DNA of 64,000 nucleotides from Nemophila menziesii (GCA_029959085.1 JARWIR010000001.1:65844899-65908898); one strand, 5' to 3'. Counted from the first letter of the stretch, positions 11,901 to 23,883 are shown. Notes: generated by a model from the letters alone, not told the origin. Numbers and translations are program-made.

Positions 11901-12542
11901 GACAAAGGAGCTACATGGGGTCTATATGGCAAAATTTGCCTTGTGGGATAATGAGATGATCGATTCGAGTCCGGGGGTCAAGTGGGATAAGATATGGAAA
12001 CTAAAATGCCCTCAACGCATTAGAGTTCTAATTTAGAGAGCAATACAGGAGAGGATAGCAACTTGTGGAATTCGTGTCTACGTGGGTTAATTGCACTTAT
12101 GCGACTAGATCATTGGATTTGTGGATTCTCGATGCGACTAGATCATAAACTGGTGACAATAATCGAGTTAATTGCACTTAGCTATGGTTTGAAAATGGCA
12201 GAGGAGCTTGGTCTTAAAGAGGTAGAGGCGGAGATAGACTCCCGTGAAGCATTAGAGCTAATTTGCAAGAGGAAGTACAAACGAGGACCGGCTGCGGAAT
12301 GGGTTCAGAGAATTAATTATTCCCTCATATCAAATCCTTCTTTTAGTGTAAAAGGGACATATAGAGAAAGCAACAGTTGCGCGGATTGGCTGGCTAAGTT
12401 AGGAGTGAATCAAGAGACACAGTATTTCAGACATAGTGACCCTCCAGACGGTGTTTGGAGCATCCTTACTAAAGATAAAATGGGGTGGAAGGTCCCACGG
12501 TTAATTCATAATCCGGGCTTACTCATGAATGTGCTAGACTAG
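8902..12542 (+). pseudogene. LINE ORF2 (endonuclease, reverse transcriptase, RNase H), broken
   Basis: This encoded the target-primed reverse transcription enzyme. The AP-type endonuclease begins at 8902 (MRFWNCKG) and continues through VIGDFNQVG (about 9298) and RLDRAYVN (about 9483). The RT follows: APGPDGMTTGFYQ (about 10230), GIRQGDPISPYLF (about 10792) and the catalytic box FFADDLVLF (about 10930). The maturase-like tail runs to 12036 (KCPQRIRVLI). The zinc-binding region is then almost completely missing. The RNase H C-terminal half resumes at about 12150 (LKEVEAEIDSREAL, SNSCADWLAKLG), ending 12542. Stops at about 9232, 9511, 9778, 10096, 10538, 11221 and 12034, plus frame shifts, make it dead. 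An RNase H domain is a known feature of some plant L1 clades. Confidence 0.88.
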
Positions 12543-12610
12543 TTTTACGTGTGGCCTTGTTAGTCCTTTAATTCACGATCTTTCCAAATCTCCTTTGTAA
12601 CGAAAAAAAT

Positions 12611-12771
12611 AATAATTAAACCCAATATGCTCTAAAAATAATAAATAATTAAATCAAGACACGAAATAGGAATGTGTACTAAATCATGAGATAATCGACC
12701 TATAACCTAATAAATACACCTAAAATGATGTCTCCAAGCTAGATTAAATCATCACCAATATGGAGACATCA
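12611..12771 (-). repeat. Athila C 3' LTR, right fragment
   Basis: The sequence from CCCAATATGC to GGAGACATCA matches the end of element B's left LTR (21730-21886). LTRs of this family start TGATGTC, here reversed at 12765-12771. It is the direct continuation of 5945-6011 after the LINE. Confidence 0.85.
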
Positions 12772-14279
12772 AGACCCCCAACTCAAAGTTGAATCGTCCT
12801 GATGCAATAAAATAAAGAACAGTAGGGTAGTCAAATAATTAAACAGAGAAGAAGAAGTAGTAGGAGGAGAAGAAGAATAGAACACAATGATTGATCCTAG
12901 AGCAAAATATCTAAAAAGTCTCATGCATCAATGCTAAATAAATAATGCACATGTATGCTTAATATACACGTAATCAACAATCCATAAATTCAAGTCCAGA
13001 TTAACTTTGCAATGTCAGAAGGAGAGGTCTCGACTCAGTTCATGTAAATGGATATAGGTTGTTCATAGGTCCTAGTATAGCATCCAATGGTCCACCTGCC
13101 TGCAACATAATAGCTCAATTGTTTCTCCATCAAGTAGCTAGAAATCCTAAGGTCTTTACGGTTATAAAAGTGCTTAGGGACGGTGTGGTATATTTGGATA
13201 ATGAAAAGTGAGCATTTGGCTCTCTCCTCACATTCCATCAATGAAGCGCCCTAAACCTTGAGTTTTCACTTGAAGATGTTCTTACTCAACCCAATTTTGA
13301 TGCTTTTGATGTGCATCCCCAATTAATCCCATATAAAAACCTTTTCATAATGATATAACAATTCCACTTTGCCGGTCCAAATATATATTCTTTTCATATC
13401 AATTTTTTCTTGTGTATAGCTATGACTCTCTTTTTGATGTTGAGATATCATGCTATTTTCTCATATATTTTTTCTTTTCAATTCATGCTTTTCAGCTTTT
13501 TTCATTTACTCTTACCCCGAAAAAGGGTTACAATAATAACTTTTTCATCATCAATAAATTCACAGTTACAATTTCCCAAACCTAATGCCCCTAATGATGA
13601 AACCCACCACCCCAAACTCAAGCTCTAAAAACGACTTGTCTCAAGTTTTACGATTCGAGTGCGGGTCATATGGATAAGTCATATAAACTAAGGGGTATGG
13701 CTTATAATGTGGTTAATAAAAAGGCTTTAGAAAGGCTCAGGGGCTAAGACGGATAAATACTAATCAAATAAAAGGGTGAGAAAGCTAAAAGGCTTCAAGT
13801 GGCTTCAATATGAAAGAACTGCCTTATTCACTTTTCTAACTACCAGATTTTGTTACTTTTTCACTATTAGTTGATAGACAAGCGGGTTTTTAACTAATTT
13901 CAAACCTCATGTTCTACACACCAAATAACTCTGCCTAAGTTTCAACATGACTTCTTAGCATTTCTCATTAACTTTTCTATCTTTTATTTCCTGTTTTCAT
14001 ACATGCATACTAAACATATTTTGTGACATCTTTCAAAAATATACTACTTACTATCATTAACTAAATTAAATTATGCTCAAATAGGTACATTCAACATATT
14101 CTATTCCTATTCAAACCTAAATTTTTTAAATTTTATGCAAAAACATAAAGGAAGATGAGGACAACAAATCCCCACCCCCAACTCAAAAGTGATACATGTC
14201 CCCACGACTCGAAAAAGACTCAATAAAGAAATAAAATTTAAAATTAAACTAAACTAAACTACCTAATGCATACAAGCAA

Positions 14280-14744
14280 TTAAGAAGAAGAATTAGAATT
14301 GGGTACCTGGCCATAAAGATCTAGCATGTCCTCCTCCTCCTCCGAAGAATAGTTCTCAATATCCAAGGTCTCAGTTACTTCATCCAAAACCTGATTAATC
14401 TTGTCAATTTCCTCCCAGAGTGCGGCCTTTTCTGTTCTTATATAATTGACTTCATCTTGTAATTTGACTGCCCATATTGGTGGCATGCAAGAATTATTCT
14501 GATATGAAGAAGAAGAAGAACCTTGATCTTGAATTTGTGTCTTTTCCTTAGGCCTTGAAGGTACACTCATCCTAGCTGTTAATCTCTTGCGTAGTGGTTG
14601 TGCTGGTGCCTCTATCCTTGGTTTCTTTTCAACAGACTCATCAAGGTTGATGGCCCTTTCAATTGTAGCTCCAGGCAAATTTTTGTTCTTCCCTAGGATT
14701 GAACACTTCCTCTTATAATCCATAGCATCTGTTATGTTTGTCAT
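14280..14744 (-). CDS. Conserved small Athila ORF, copy C (unknown function)
   Basis: I do not recognise this protein. It is open for about 154 codons from the ATG at 14744. The N-terminus (MTNITDAMDYKRKC, then ILGKNK) is basic. A central LTARMSVPSRP precedes a Lys/Ser-rich linker (DQGSSSSS). A helix-prone segment (WAVKLQDEV to about residue 125) leads to an acidic tail with EEEEDMLDLYGQ. The same architecture recurs at 23416-23883 and 30958-31416, always between pol and the 3' LTR, where Athila elements otherwise carry an env-like ORF. No signal peptide, transmembrane segment or zinc motif is visible. It remains open although its host element is wrecked. Confidence 0.7.
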   Translation of the reverse strand: MTNITDAMDYKRKCSILGKNKNLPGATIERAINLDESVEKKPRIEAPAQPLRKRLTARMSVPSRPKEKTQIQDQGSSSSSYQNNSCMPPIWAVKLQDEVNYIRTEKAALWEEIDKINQVLDEVTETLDIENYSSEEEEDMLDLYGQVPNSNSSS

Positions 14745-15109
14745 CTCTGATTGACCCACAACTCAAGTTACACCAAGGATGGAATAAAGTTAAGATAGAT
14801 TGGTGTGGCTTGAGTTTCTTGCTTGGATTTGATGATAGAAGAAGGTTTCTTGATTTTTCTTGGAAGAATTCTTGATAGCTTGATGATCTTGGGGGTGTTT
14901 TATGGTGTATTGTGATGAATTTATTGAAGAATATGTATTTATGGAGGAAGGAGGGGAGGATTCTTGTTGTTGTTGTTGTGTTTGTTGTGGAGGTTTAATC
15001 AAGCTTCAAGGTCTATTTATAAGGTTTGGGTCTAAAAAATTCGTGTTGGAGAGGCTACGTTATGATTTGGTATGGTAAGAAGTTGATATGGTAACAATCT
15101 CTACACAAA

Positions 15110-15150
15110 CCGCCTCCCTGTGGTGCACCAGAGATATGGTGCGTTACACC
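15110..15150 (-). repeat. Truncated palindromic spacer of Athila C
   Basis: AACCGCCTCCCTGTGGTGCACC parallels AACCGCCTCTCTGCGGTGCACC at 24244-24265 in element B, up to the junction with element A. The rest of the spacer is lost. Confidence 0.7.
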
Positions 15151-16659
15151 TGATGTCTCCTCATTTGTGATAAATAAATCTACTTCTGAGACATCATTTT
15201 AGGCGTATTTATTAGTTTATAGGTCGATTTTATCTTGAATGAGTGTACTTTTCTATTTTGGGTCTTGAATTAATTAATTATTATTTTTAGACCATATTGA
15301 GTTTAATTATTTATTTAGTGTGAAGCTTTAGAGATATATGGTAATTAATTAGAGTCCAAGTTGGTTCAAAGAGCTAAAGGAAGAAGATAAACATGGAAAT
15401 CGAAGATAAGGAAGTAAAAGCTAAAAACATAGAAAAGGAAAAACTGCCTTAAATCTGAATTTCTGCACCTACAACCACAAATCAGCTTATATCTTACAAA
15501 CGGTGAGGAATCTGGAGAAACGGTCAGGAGAAAAGTTGAAGATCTTTCCGAGACAATGAATTTGGTATACTCATACGCGTCAAACAGATAAGTATTGAAG
15601 CTGTTAGGACCAAAAGAAAAACAGGGCTGATTGCATGTTTTTGGGCTACGAATTTGAGTTGGGCTAGGAGCCCATATTTACCTTTTCCTTCAAGAAAACG
15701 AATTAGGTCAACCTATACACTATAAATACAGCCTCCTAACATTAAAAAATCATCCTTGGTGAAACCCTAAGCCAAGAGGAAGCTTACAACACAAGAAAAG
15801 AAGTCTGGAAGGAGCTGTGCGTCAATAATGTCTTCTTCAACCTTTGAATTTGTAATTTCTTTCTTTTCTTCCATTAGTATGAACTAAATTTCCATTATCT
15901 TGAGTTTTAGCATATATGTATGAACCCTAGTTTTGGTTGACATCTATCTAATTTGGGAATTCTATGTTTTAAATTGAATTATTGTTTTTATTCTCTGTTT
16001 ATGTGTTTGGATTTATATTCTGTGTTCTAGTGAATCGCGACCATATAGAATTACCATCTAGTAGTTAGGTCACCATTGACAACGGTGTTTAATTACAATT
16101 TTAGCACATAACGTCTAGTATTCGGTTTAGATCTGACAAATCAACCTAACTAGATAATCACTATGGTTTAGTATATATTGTTATTTACCAATTGCAGGAA
16201 AAGTTTGCTTAGAACTCCTTATTGACACAGGTAAACCCTATTTAAAACTACCTAGCGCAATTGGAACCGATTATTGAAATACTACATAATTCACCCTTAC
16301 ATGTTTAGAACGGCAAAACTCGTGGGGATTGCATGCTATTGACTCAAGCTATATTCTCATACTACTTCTTCTCTTGCATTTAAATTTCTGTCTTTACTTT
16401 ACTAGTTTAACTTAGTTAATTGAAAATCAAATAAAAATCTATTTGTCTTTACTTTTTCTGCGTTTTATTTGTTCTAGCTTTTAATATTTGCACTTTATTA
16501 TTGCATAAGATTCTCCTAATCTTCGTAGTCTCTGTGGAATGAATCTTACTTAATCATTAAAACTTGAATACGATCTGTATACTTGTAGAACCGTGCTAGC
16601 TTAGGGTGTTTATTTGCATCTAATTTATACATCTTTTTATCACACCCTAGGCAACACCA
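15151..16659 (+). repeat. Athila A 5' LTR
   Basis: It starts TGATGTCTCC and ends CAACACCA, an imperfect TG...CA inverted end. It aligns over its length with 33019-34525. Inside is a likely transcription start region, with CTATAAATACAGCC at about 15720-15733 serving as a TATA-type box. Confidence 0.88.
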
Positions 16660-16665
16660 AGTTTT

Positions 16666-16684
16666 TGGCGCCGCTACCGGGGAC
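16666..16684 (+). promoter_or_regulatory. Athila A primer-binding site (tRNA-Asp type)
   Basis: TGGCGCCGCTACCGGGGAC lies 6 bp after the LTR end. This is the usual Athila primer site type, complementary to the 3' end of tRNA-Asp. Element B has the same site with one base different. Confidence 0.88.
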
Positions 16685-16779
16685 TACATCGTTAGTCCTT
16701 GTGCATATATCTTGTGCTTTTATTTCAGTTAGTTCTATTTTACGCTTTTGTCTTTTTAGTCTTTTATAGATAGTTACAG

Positions 16780-18110
16780 ATGGAGAACCCGAAGAGACTT
16801 GGGTTACCCATCGAATTTAGAGTGCAACCACGCGGAATTCGCGCTCCAAAAATCCAAGCCGCTAAATTTAGGCCTGATCCAGGGATGTTAACGCAGTTTG
16901 CAACTCATGGGCTATTTAGCGGTGCTGCACAACAAGATCCGATCCAATATATTCTGAAATTCATGCAAATCTGTGATGCTTATATCGTAAGAGGAGTTAC
17001 TAGGGAGCAGGTGTATTACGTAATGTTCCAGTTCTTCTTGACCGGAGGTGCAAGCAATTGGTACGATACCCAATATCCTCATGTCATTCCAGATTGGGAC
17101 AAGCTTCAAGCAAGATTTCAAGACCAATTCTATCCGGTTAGTAGACGATTAAAAGATATGTTGGAGCTTGAACAATTTATACAGGAAGACAGAGAGAGTT
17201 TGGGTGAAGCATGGTTACGATTTAATGAAAAGAAGGCGAGATGTCCATACCATAAATCATCGCCGGAATATTATTTAACCTTGTTTTATGGAGGACTTAA
17301 TGACAAGTCAAGGGAAAAAGCAGATTCGTTAGGAAACAAAGGTTTTGTGTTACTAGATCCCGAAGAAGCCGAAATTTGTATGGAGAGAATTCTTGAGAAC
17401 GAGAGAAGTTGGCCAAGGAAACCAGAAAAAGAAGACACTTCAGAATCTCTGAAGCTTAATGAATTGGCCCAACAACTCGAAGAACTACAAGAACAAGCTC
17501 GAACAATTGCTCAGGTATATGTAGTACGTGCAATACCTTCGTGTCCTGGTTGTGGATCAAGAAATCATGTGTGGGAAAGATGTATGAATAATTCAGCCTC
17601 AGCTTCCGTTACATATCCTCAAGATAACTATTATTCTAATGGTTATACTTATTCTCAAGAAAGCTACGCTAATTTTCAACAACCTCCACAACAAAAAAGT
17701 TGGGTCAGAAATAAAGAGACTTATTATCAACCCCAACCTCAATCCTATTATCCACCACAACCTATTCAGCAAAAGGACCCCATTGTTGAAAAAGCTTGTC
17801 AAGAAACGAAGAAAGAACCACCAAAACAATCAATGCAACTGGCAAAGAAAAAACCTTGAGCTTGAATTCGAGTATGGCTAAATTAATGCAAGCAACTGAA
17901 AACGATATGAGTCGTAGCCAACAGAAAATACAAGCCCATCAAAAGGTAATCAAGAAACTCGAGCACACTCTATCACACATGGCGAGTACATTACAAAACA
18001 GGCCAAAAGGGAAACTCTCAAGTGATACTATTGCTCCTAGAGATGATTCGTGTCATGCAGTTGAATTGCGAAGTGGAAAACAACTACCTCCACCAAGATC
18101 AGAACCATAA
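16780..18110 (+). pseudogene. gag: Athila A gag, frameshifted
   Basis: Gag forms the particle. The ATG at 16780 begins MENPKRLGLPIEF. The retrotransposon gag domain spans about residues 40-200 (AYIVRGVTREQVYY, FYPVSRRLKDM, EAWLRFNEKKARCPYH). A CPGCGSRNHVWERC knuckle is near residue 255, followed by a Gln/Tyr/Pro-rich stretch. Compared with the open gag of element B, the frame slips near 17850 (stop at 17857) and resumes in another frame to 18110, where a TAA precedes the protease segment. The N-terminal 359 codons are intact. Confidence 0.87.
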
Positions 18111-18171
18111 CCAATCCCTATTCCAGAAAAGGGGGGAGAAGAAACAACAAAAGATACAGTAGAAGAGGTAG

Positions 18172-20420
18172 TTGAACCAAAGAGTGTCCAAGCCAAGACA
18201 CCTGAAAAATCGAAAGAAACCAGTGGAACTTAATACACGCCCTCCACCACCATACCCTTCACGTGTTAGAAAAAAGGACAATGACCTGGAATTCAAGAAG
18301 TTCGTTGACATGTTGAGCAAGTTAGAGATTAATATGCCGTTTGTTGAAGCTCTCAAGAGAATGCCAAAATATCTGAAAATCATGAAGGACATTCTTTCCA
18401 ACAAACGAAGTATAGAAACTGGGGAAACAATTGGATTGCCTGTGGAGTGTAGTGCTATATGTCAAAACAAGTTACCACCGAAGCTAGAAGATCCCAGAAG
18501 TTTTACAATTCCCATTGGCATTGGAGATAGTTGGACCGGGAAAGCATTATGTGATATAGGTGCGAGTATCAATCTCATGACAAGATCCATGTTCGAAAAG
18601 CTTAACATAGGAGAGGTAGAACCCACATCCGTGGTATTACAAATGGCGGATCGCTCCCTCTCTCGACCAGTAGGTAAAATTGAAGATGTTTTAGTTAAAG
18701 CTGGTACTTTTATTTTTCCTTGTGATTTTATTATTCTTGACTACGACGCAGATAAGAATGTCCCCATCATCTTGGGTAGACCATTCTTAGCCACGGGGCG
18801 TACACTAATAGATGTTGAGAATGGTGAGTTGATCATGAGGGTACAAGATGAACAGGTACGATTCAATGTGTTTAAGGCTATGAAGTTACCAAATTCGAAT
18901 GATGAATGTTTCAAAATAGATGTCATCGGAAAAATTACACAAGAAGTCTTCAATGAAGCAAGCTTAGATGATGATCTTGACGAGGCCTTAACACTTGAAT
19001 CACAAGAGGAAAACGAGATTCCCCCTGACAAAGTTGCTGAATTAGGATCAAATATATGAGAACTACTTCGAGATTCAGGTGACATAGAACCAATAAAGCA
19101 ACCATCCATAATCTGTCCACCTGTTCTCGAAGAAAAACCCCTTCCAGATCATCTACGTTATGCATATTTGGGTTCGAACAAAACTTTGCCTATTATCATT
19201 TCTGCTAACCTTTCAGGTCTTCAAGAGGACAAGCTACTTCATGTGCTTCGCGCTAACAAAGAAGCAATCGGATGGACTATTGCCGACATCAAGGGAATTA
19301 GTCCTTCCGTTTGCAAACACAAAATCATTCTTGAAAACGAAGATGGGCGATCTATAGAGGGACAAAGAAGACTCATGCCAGCTATGAAAGAAGTGGTAAG
19401 GAAGGAGGTAATCAAGTTATTAGACGCATGAATTATCTATATGATTGCCATCAGTGATTGGGTTAGTCCAGTGCAATGTGTTCCAAAGAAAGGAGGTATT
19501 ACTACCATCCTTAATGATCAAGGTGAAGCCATACCATCAAGAACAGTTGTGGGGTGGCGAGTATGCATGGATTACCGAAGACTCAACAAAGCTACAAAGA
19601 AATATCACTTTCCATTACCATTCATTGATCAGATGCTAGACAAACTCGCAGGGAGAGAGTATTATTGTTTCCTTGACGGATATTCGGGTTATAATCAGAT
19701 TTGTGTGGATCCCCTTGATCAACACAAAACAACTTTTACTTGTCTGTTTGACACCTTTGCTTATATAAGGATGTCGTTTGGTTTATGTAATGCACCTGCC
19801 ACGATCCAGGGGTGCATGATGGCTATATTTTGGGACATGATTGATAAATACTTGGAGGTTTTTATGGATGATTTTTTGGTGTTTGGAGATAGTTTTGATG
19901 ATTGTTTAAATAATCTTGAGAAAGTCCTTGTGAGATGTAAAGAAAAAGATCTTGTGCTTAATTTGGAAAAATGTCACTTCATGGTTCAAGAGGGGATTGT
20001 GTTGGGACATAAAGTCTCGAAGGCAGGAATGGAGGTTGATCGTGCTAAAATTGAAGTTATCAAAACATTACCACCTCCAGTTTCTGTAAAAGGAGTGAGA
20101 AGTTTCTTGGGTCACGCAGGATTTTATCGAAGATTTATTAAAGATTTCTCCAAGATCGCCAAAGCGCTTTGTTCTTTACTTGAAAATGATACTCCTTTTA
20201 ACTTTACTGACGAATGTCTTCAAGCGTTTTCGACGATCAAGGGGAAGCTAATATCCACACCTATTGTTATACCTCCTGATTGGAAAGCTCCATTTGAACT
20301 TATGTGCGATGCTATTGATCACGCTATGGGTGTTGTGTTGGGGTAGAGGAAAGACAAGCTCTTCCACACGTTTTATTATGCAAGTAAGACCTTCAACGCT
20401 GCCCAGATGAATTATACAGT
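18172..20420 (+). pseudogene. pol: Athila A protease and reverse transcriptase, interrupted by element B
   Basis: The protease is readable at 18172-19059, with active-site ALCDIGASINLM and the flap-side ILGRPFLATGRTLIDVE. The RT spans 19168-20346 (CMDYRRLNKATKKYHFPLPF, catalytic FMDDFLVFGDSFDD near 19860), and the wording is diagnostic of Athila. Stops break the frame at about 19057, 19429 (before WVSPVQCVPKKGG) and 20344 (a TAG just before RKDKLFH). Coding sequence is then cut at AATTATACAGT, where element B is inserted. It continues at 28538. Confidence 0.9.
20416..20420. repeat. Target-site duplication of element B, left copy
   Basis: ACAGT immediately precedes B's TGGTGGGG end. The same five bases follow B's other end at 28538-28542. 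Removing B and one copy rejoins the RT/RNase H reading of element A. Confidence 0.93.
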
Positions 20421-21886
20421 TGGTGGGGCCTAGGGTGTGATAAAATAAGATATAATTAACGTGCAAATAACACCCTATACTACACAGATCTGCAAGTATA
20501 CATATCGTATGCAGGTTTTAGATTGAGATTCGTTCCGCAGAGACTACGAAGGTTAGAAGAATCTTATACAATATCAAGTGCAAATAAATAAAGCTAGAAC
20601 AACTGAACGCAAATAAAAGTAAAGACAAATAAAGATGGATTGAGAAATAATTAACTAAACTAAACTAAGAATTAAAAGACAGAAATTAAATATGAAAGAG
20701 AAGTAATATGAGAATATAGCTTAAGTTATTAGCATGTAATCCCCACTAGTTTTGCCGTTCTAAACATGTAAGGGTGAATTATGTAGTATTTCCCTAATCG
20801 GTCCCAATTCGCTATCGGTAGTTTAAAATATGATTTACCTGTGTCAATAAGGCTTCCTAAGCAAACTTTTCCTGTAATTGGTAAATAGTCACAAGAACTA
20901 AACCATAGTGATTATCTAGCTAGGTTGGGTTGTCAGATCAGACCTAAGGCTAGACGTTATGTGCTAAACATGCAATTAAACACTGTTGTCAATGGTGACC
21001 TAATTACTAGATGGTAATTCTAATGGCTGCAGTCCACAAGAACACAGAATATAAATCCAAACACATAAACAGAGAATAAAAAAATTAAATTCCCAAATTA
21101 GATACATGTCAATCAAAACTAGGGTTCATACATTAATGCTAAAACTCAAGCTAAAGAAAGTTAGTTCATGAAAGAAAAGAAAGAAATTACAAAATTAAAG
21201 GTAGAAGAAGACATTGTTGATGAACAGCTCCTTCCAGACTTCTCTCTTGTGTTCTAAGCTTCCTCTTGGTTTAAGGTTTCACCAAGGATGATTTAAGAGT
21301 GTTAAGAGGCTGTATTTATAGTGTATAGGTTGACCTAAATCGTTTCTTTAGAGATAAGTTAAGTAATAGACTCCTAGCCCAACTCAAACTCGTAAGGAAA
21401 TAAAGATAAACACTGCTGGACCGTTTTGAGCGTATCTTTTTCATTATTGGTCAGATTGAGCTCCACAAGATACCAAAAGAATCGCAACAGAATTATCTTG
21501 ACCCTAAAGAAGGAAATTACCAAATTCGGCCTATTTCTTAGGTAAAAACGCACATCTTTAGACGTGTATGCAGAATCCCAGATTTAGGCAGCTTTTCCTT
21601 TTCCATCTTTTTAGCTTTTGTTTCCTTATCTCCAATTTCCATGCAAATCTCTTTCTATAAGTTGTTATCTTTGACTTGGACTCTAATTAATCTCCATAAT
21701 TATCTTTAAAGCTTCACACTAAATAAACAATTAAACCCAATATGCTCTAAAAATATTATGCTACTAAATCAAGACCCAAAATAGGAAAATGCACTAAATT
21801 AAGCTAAAATCAACCTATAAACTAATAAATAAGCCTAAAATGATGTCTCATGAGTAGATTTTATTATCACAAATGAGGAGACATCA
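20421..21886 (-). repeat. Athila B 3' LTR
   Basis: It runs from TGGTGGGGCC to GAGACATCA (1466 bp). It is colinear with 27071-28537. By eye I count about thirty differences, roughly 2%. Confidence 0.92.
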
Positions 21887-21905
21887 AGACCCCCAACTCA
21901 AAGTT
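21887..21905 (-). promoter_or_regulatory. Athila B terminal polypurine tract
   Basis: Minus strand reads TTTGAGTTGGGGGTCT directly before the LTR start TGATGTC, the expected plus-strand DNA primer position. The same tract abuts the 3' LTRs of A (33003-33018) and C (12772-12790). Confidence 0.82.
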
Positions 21906-23295
21906 GTATCGTCCCGATACAATAAAAGTAAAGAACAGTAGGGTAGTCAAAATAAACAAGAAGAAGTCGGAGGAGAACAAGAACAGAATATAATGAATGA
22001 TCCTAGAGCATAAAATCCAACAAATCTCATGTAGTAATGATCAAGAAATAATGCACAAATATACCTAATATACATGTAATCAACAATCCATAAATTCAAG
22101 TTAAGATTAATTTCGCAATGCCAGAAGAAGAGGATGATAACTTAGTTCAGGTTAATGGATATAGGTTGTTCATAGGTCCCAAATCTAGCATCCAATGGTC
22201 CACTTACCTACTACCTAATAGCTCAATTGTTTCCCCATCTAGTAGTTAGAAATCCTAAGGTCTTGGTTATAACTTGGCTTAAGGGCGGGTGTGGTATATT
22301 TGGATAATGAAAAGTGAGCTTTTGGCTCTCTCCTCACTAGCCATCAACGAATCGCCCTAGAGCTTGAGTTTTCACTCGAAGATGTTCTCACTCAACCCAA
22401 TTTATTGATGCTTTTTAATGTGCATCCCCAATAATCCCAATTAAAACCTTTGATGATATAAAATCCACTTTGCCGGTCCGAATATATATTTTCTTTTCAT
22501 ATCAATTTTTTCTTTTGTATAGCTATGATTCTCTTTTGATGTTGAGATATCACGCTATTTTTTTCATATATATATTCTTTCTTTTTATGCCCTTGTTGGC
22601 AAAATTAGCTCGCGGCTTCTTTTTCATTCACTATTACCCCGGCAAAGGGTTACAATAATAACAATTCATCATCAATAAAATCACAAAGATAAATCCCAAA
22701 TTCCCAAAGTTCTCTAATAACGAAACCCACCACCCCAAACTCAAGCTCTAAAACGAGTTTGTCTCAGGTTTTGCGATTCGAGTGCGGGTCATATAGATAA
22801 GTCTTACAAACTAGGGTATGGATTATAAGTTGTTTCAAATAAAAGGCTTTTAGAAAGGCTCAGAGGGGCTAAGACGGATAAATAACAATAATATCAAACA
22901 ACAGGGTGAGAAAGTATAAAGGCTTCAAGTGTTTTATCATGAAAGAACTGCCTTAGTCATTTTTCTAACTACCGGATTTTGTTACGTTTTCATTATTAGT
23001 TCATAGACAAGTGGGTTTTCAACTAATTTTAAACCTCACGTTCTACATACCAAATAACTATCCCTAAGTTTCAACGTGATTTCTTAGCATTGCTCATTAA
23101 CTTTTCTATCCTTTATTTCCTGTTTTCATACATGCATGCTAAACAATTTTGTTGCATCTTTCAAAAGCATACTACTTACTATCATTGACCTAATAGAATC
23201 ATGCTCAGATAGGTACATTCAAGATATTCTATGCCTTAATTCAACCTAAAAATTTAAATTTTATGCAAAAACGAAAAGAAGATGAGGACAACGAA
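21906..23295 (-). other. Athila B 3' non-coding region between the two purine tracts
   Basis: About 1.4 kb without a credible gene. It is homologous at similar positions to 12791-14168 (C) and 31541-33002 (A). Recognisable shared blocks include the run around GCACTCGAATCGCAAAACCTGA (minus sense) and the leader-like CGGACCGGCAAAGTGG. Conservation between copies could simply be common descent. Confidence 0.6.
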
Positions 23296-23317
23296 TCCCC
23301 ACCCCCAACTCAAAAGT
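23296..23317 (-). promoter_or_regulatory. Internal polypurine tract, element B
   Basis: Minus strand reads TTTTGAGTTGGGGGTGGGGA, almost a copy of the terminal tract, about 100 bp after the small ORF and 1.4 kb before the LTR. Equivalent tracts are at 14169-14190 and 31518-31540. Confidence 0.7.
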
Positions 23318-23415
23318 GAGTTGTGTCCCCACGACTCGAAAAAGACTCAAGAATGGAATAAAATTTAAAATAAAACTAACTAAACTACCTAATGCATACA
23401 AGCTATTAAGAAAAA

Positions 23416-23883
23416 TTAGAATGACCTACCTGGCTGGCCATAGAGATCCATCATATCATCCTCCTCATCCGAAACTGAGGGATCGGTATAACTATCAACA
23501 TCCCTTACCATGGTTAAATCTTCTGCTTGTGACTCCAACTGTATGACTTCTGTCCAAAGATCTTTGTTATCTTCGCGTAATCTTTCAACTTCGTTCTGTA
23601 ACTTGAGAGCCCAAGGAGGAAGATCATAAACAATTTCAGAGGAAGAGGTAGAAGAACCTTGGTCTTGGATTTTTATTTTCTTCAAAGGCCTCCTTGATGG
23701 TATGGACATTCTAGCAGTTAATTTCTTCTTTGGTAGTGATTCTGCTGGTGCCTTTTCTTTTGATTCTTCAGAAACCTCATCAATATTGATGGGTTTTTCA
23801 ATGGTGGTTCCAGGCAATTTCTTATTCTTCCCAAGGATTGAGCACTTTCTCTTGTATTCCATAGCTTCAGATCTGTTAGTCAT
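23416..23883 (-). CDS. Conserved small Athila ORF, copy B (unknown function)
   Basis: An open frame of about 155 codons from the ATG at 23883 (MTNRSEAMEYKRKC). Shared landmarks with the other two copies are ILGKNK, TIEKPIN, LTARMSIPS, DQGSSTSSS, PPWALKLQNEV, and the acidic end DEEDDMMDLYGQPG. Differences among the copies include whole-codon insertions and deletions (for example extra Lys before LTARMS). Such changes are compatible with selection for a protein, but the ATG context and expression are untested. Pfam-type identity: none recognised. The central helix (LQNEVERLREDNKDLW) has coiled-coil character. Confidence 0.72.
   Translation of the reverse strand: MTNRSEAMEYKRKCSILGKNKKLPGTTIEKPINIDEVSEESKEKAPAESLPKKKLTARMSIPSRRPLKKIKIQDQGSSTSSSEIVYDLPPWALKLQNEVERLREDNKDLWTEVIQLESQAEDLTMVRDVDSYTDPSVSDEEDDMMDLYGQPGRSF

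Larger units (their letters stand above)
6012..12610 (+). mobile_element. L1-type LINE, degenerate, with 12-bp target duplication
   Basis: This non-LTR retrotransposon is inserted in an Athila LTR. AATAATTAAACC is present at 6000-6011 and again at 12611-12622, with the LTR continuing on both sides, so both ends are defined. A short A-rich tail (CGAAAAAAAT) closes the 3' end. The order is 5' leader, ORF1 (DUF4283-like RNA-binding domain plus CCHC knuckle), and ORF2 (AP endonuclease, RT, remnant of the zinc-binding region, RNase H). About 6.6 kb indicates an essentially full-length insertion that has since collected stops, frameshifts and a deletion. Confidence 0.92.
12772..15150 (-). mobile_element. 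Athila element C, 3' interior remnant
   Basis: The reverse-oriented order next to the LTR is: a polypurine tract (12772-12790, TTGAGTTGGGGG on the minus strand), about 1.4 kb of non-coding sequence, a second purine tract near 14169-14190, the small ORF at 14280-14744, a leader, and the start of the GC-rich palindrome spacer (15110-15150). It follows element B colinearly (21887 to about 24270). The sequence stops exactly where element A's LTR begins. Gag and pol of C are absent from the window. Confidence 0.85.
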
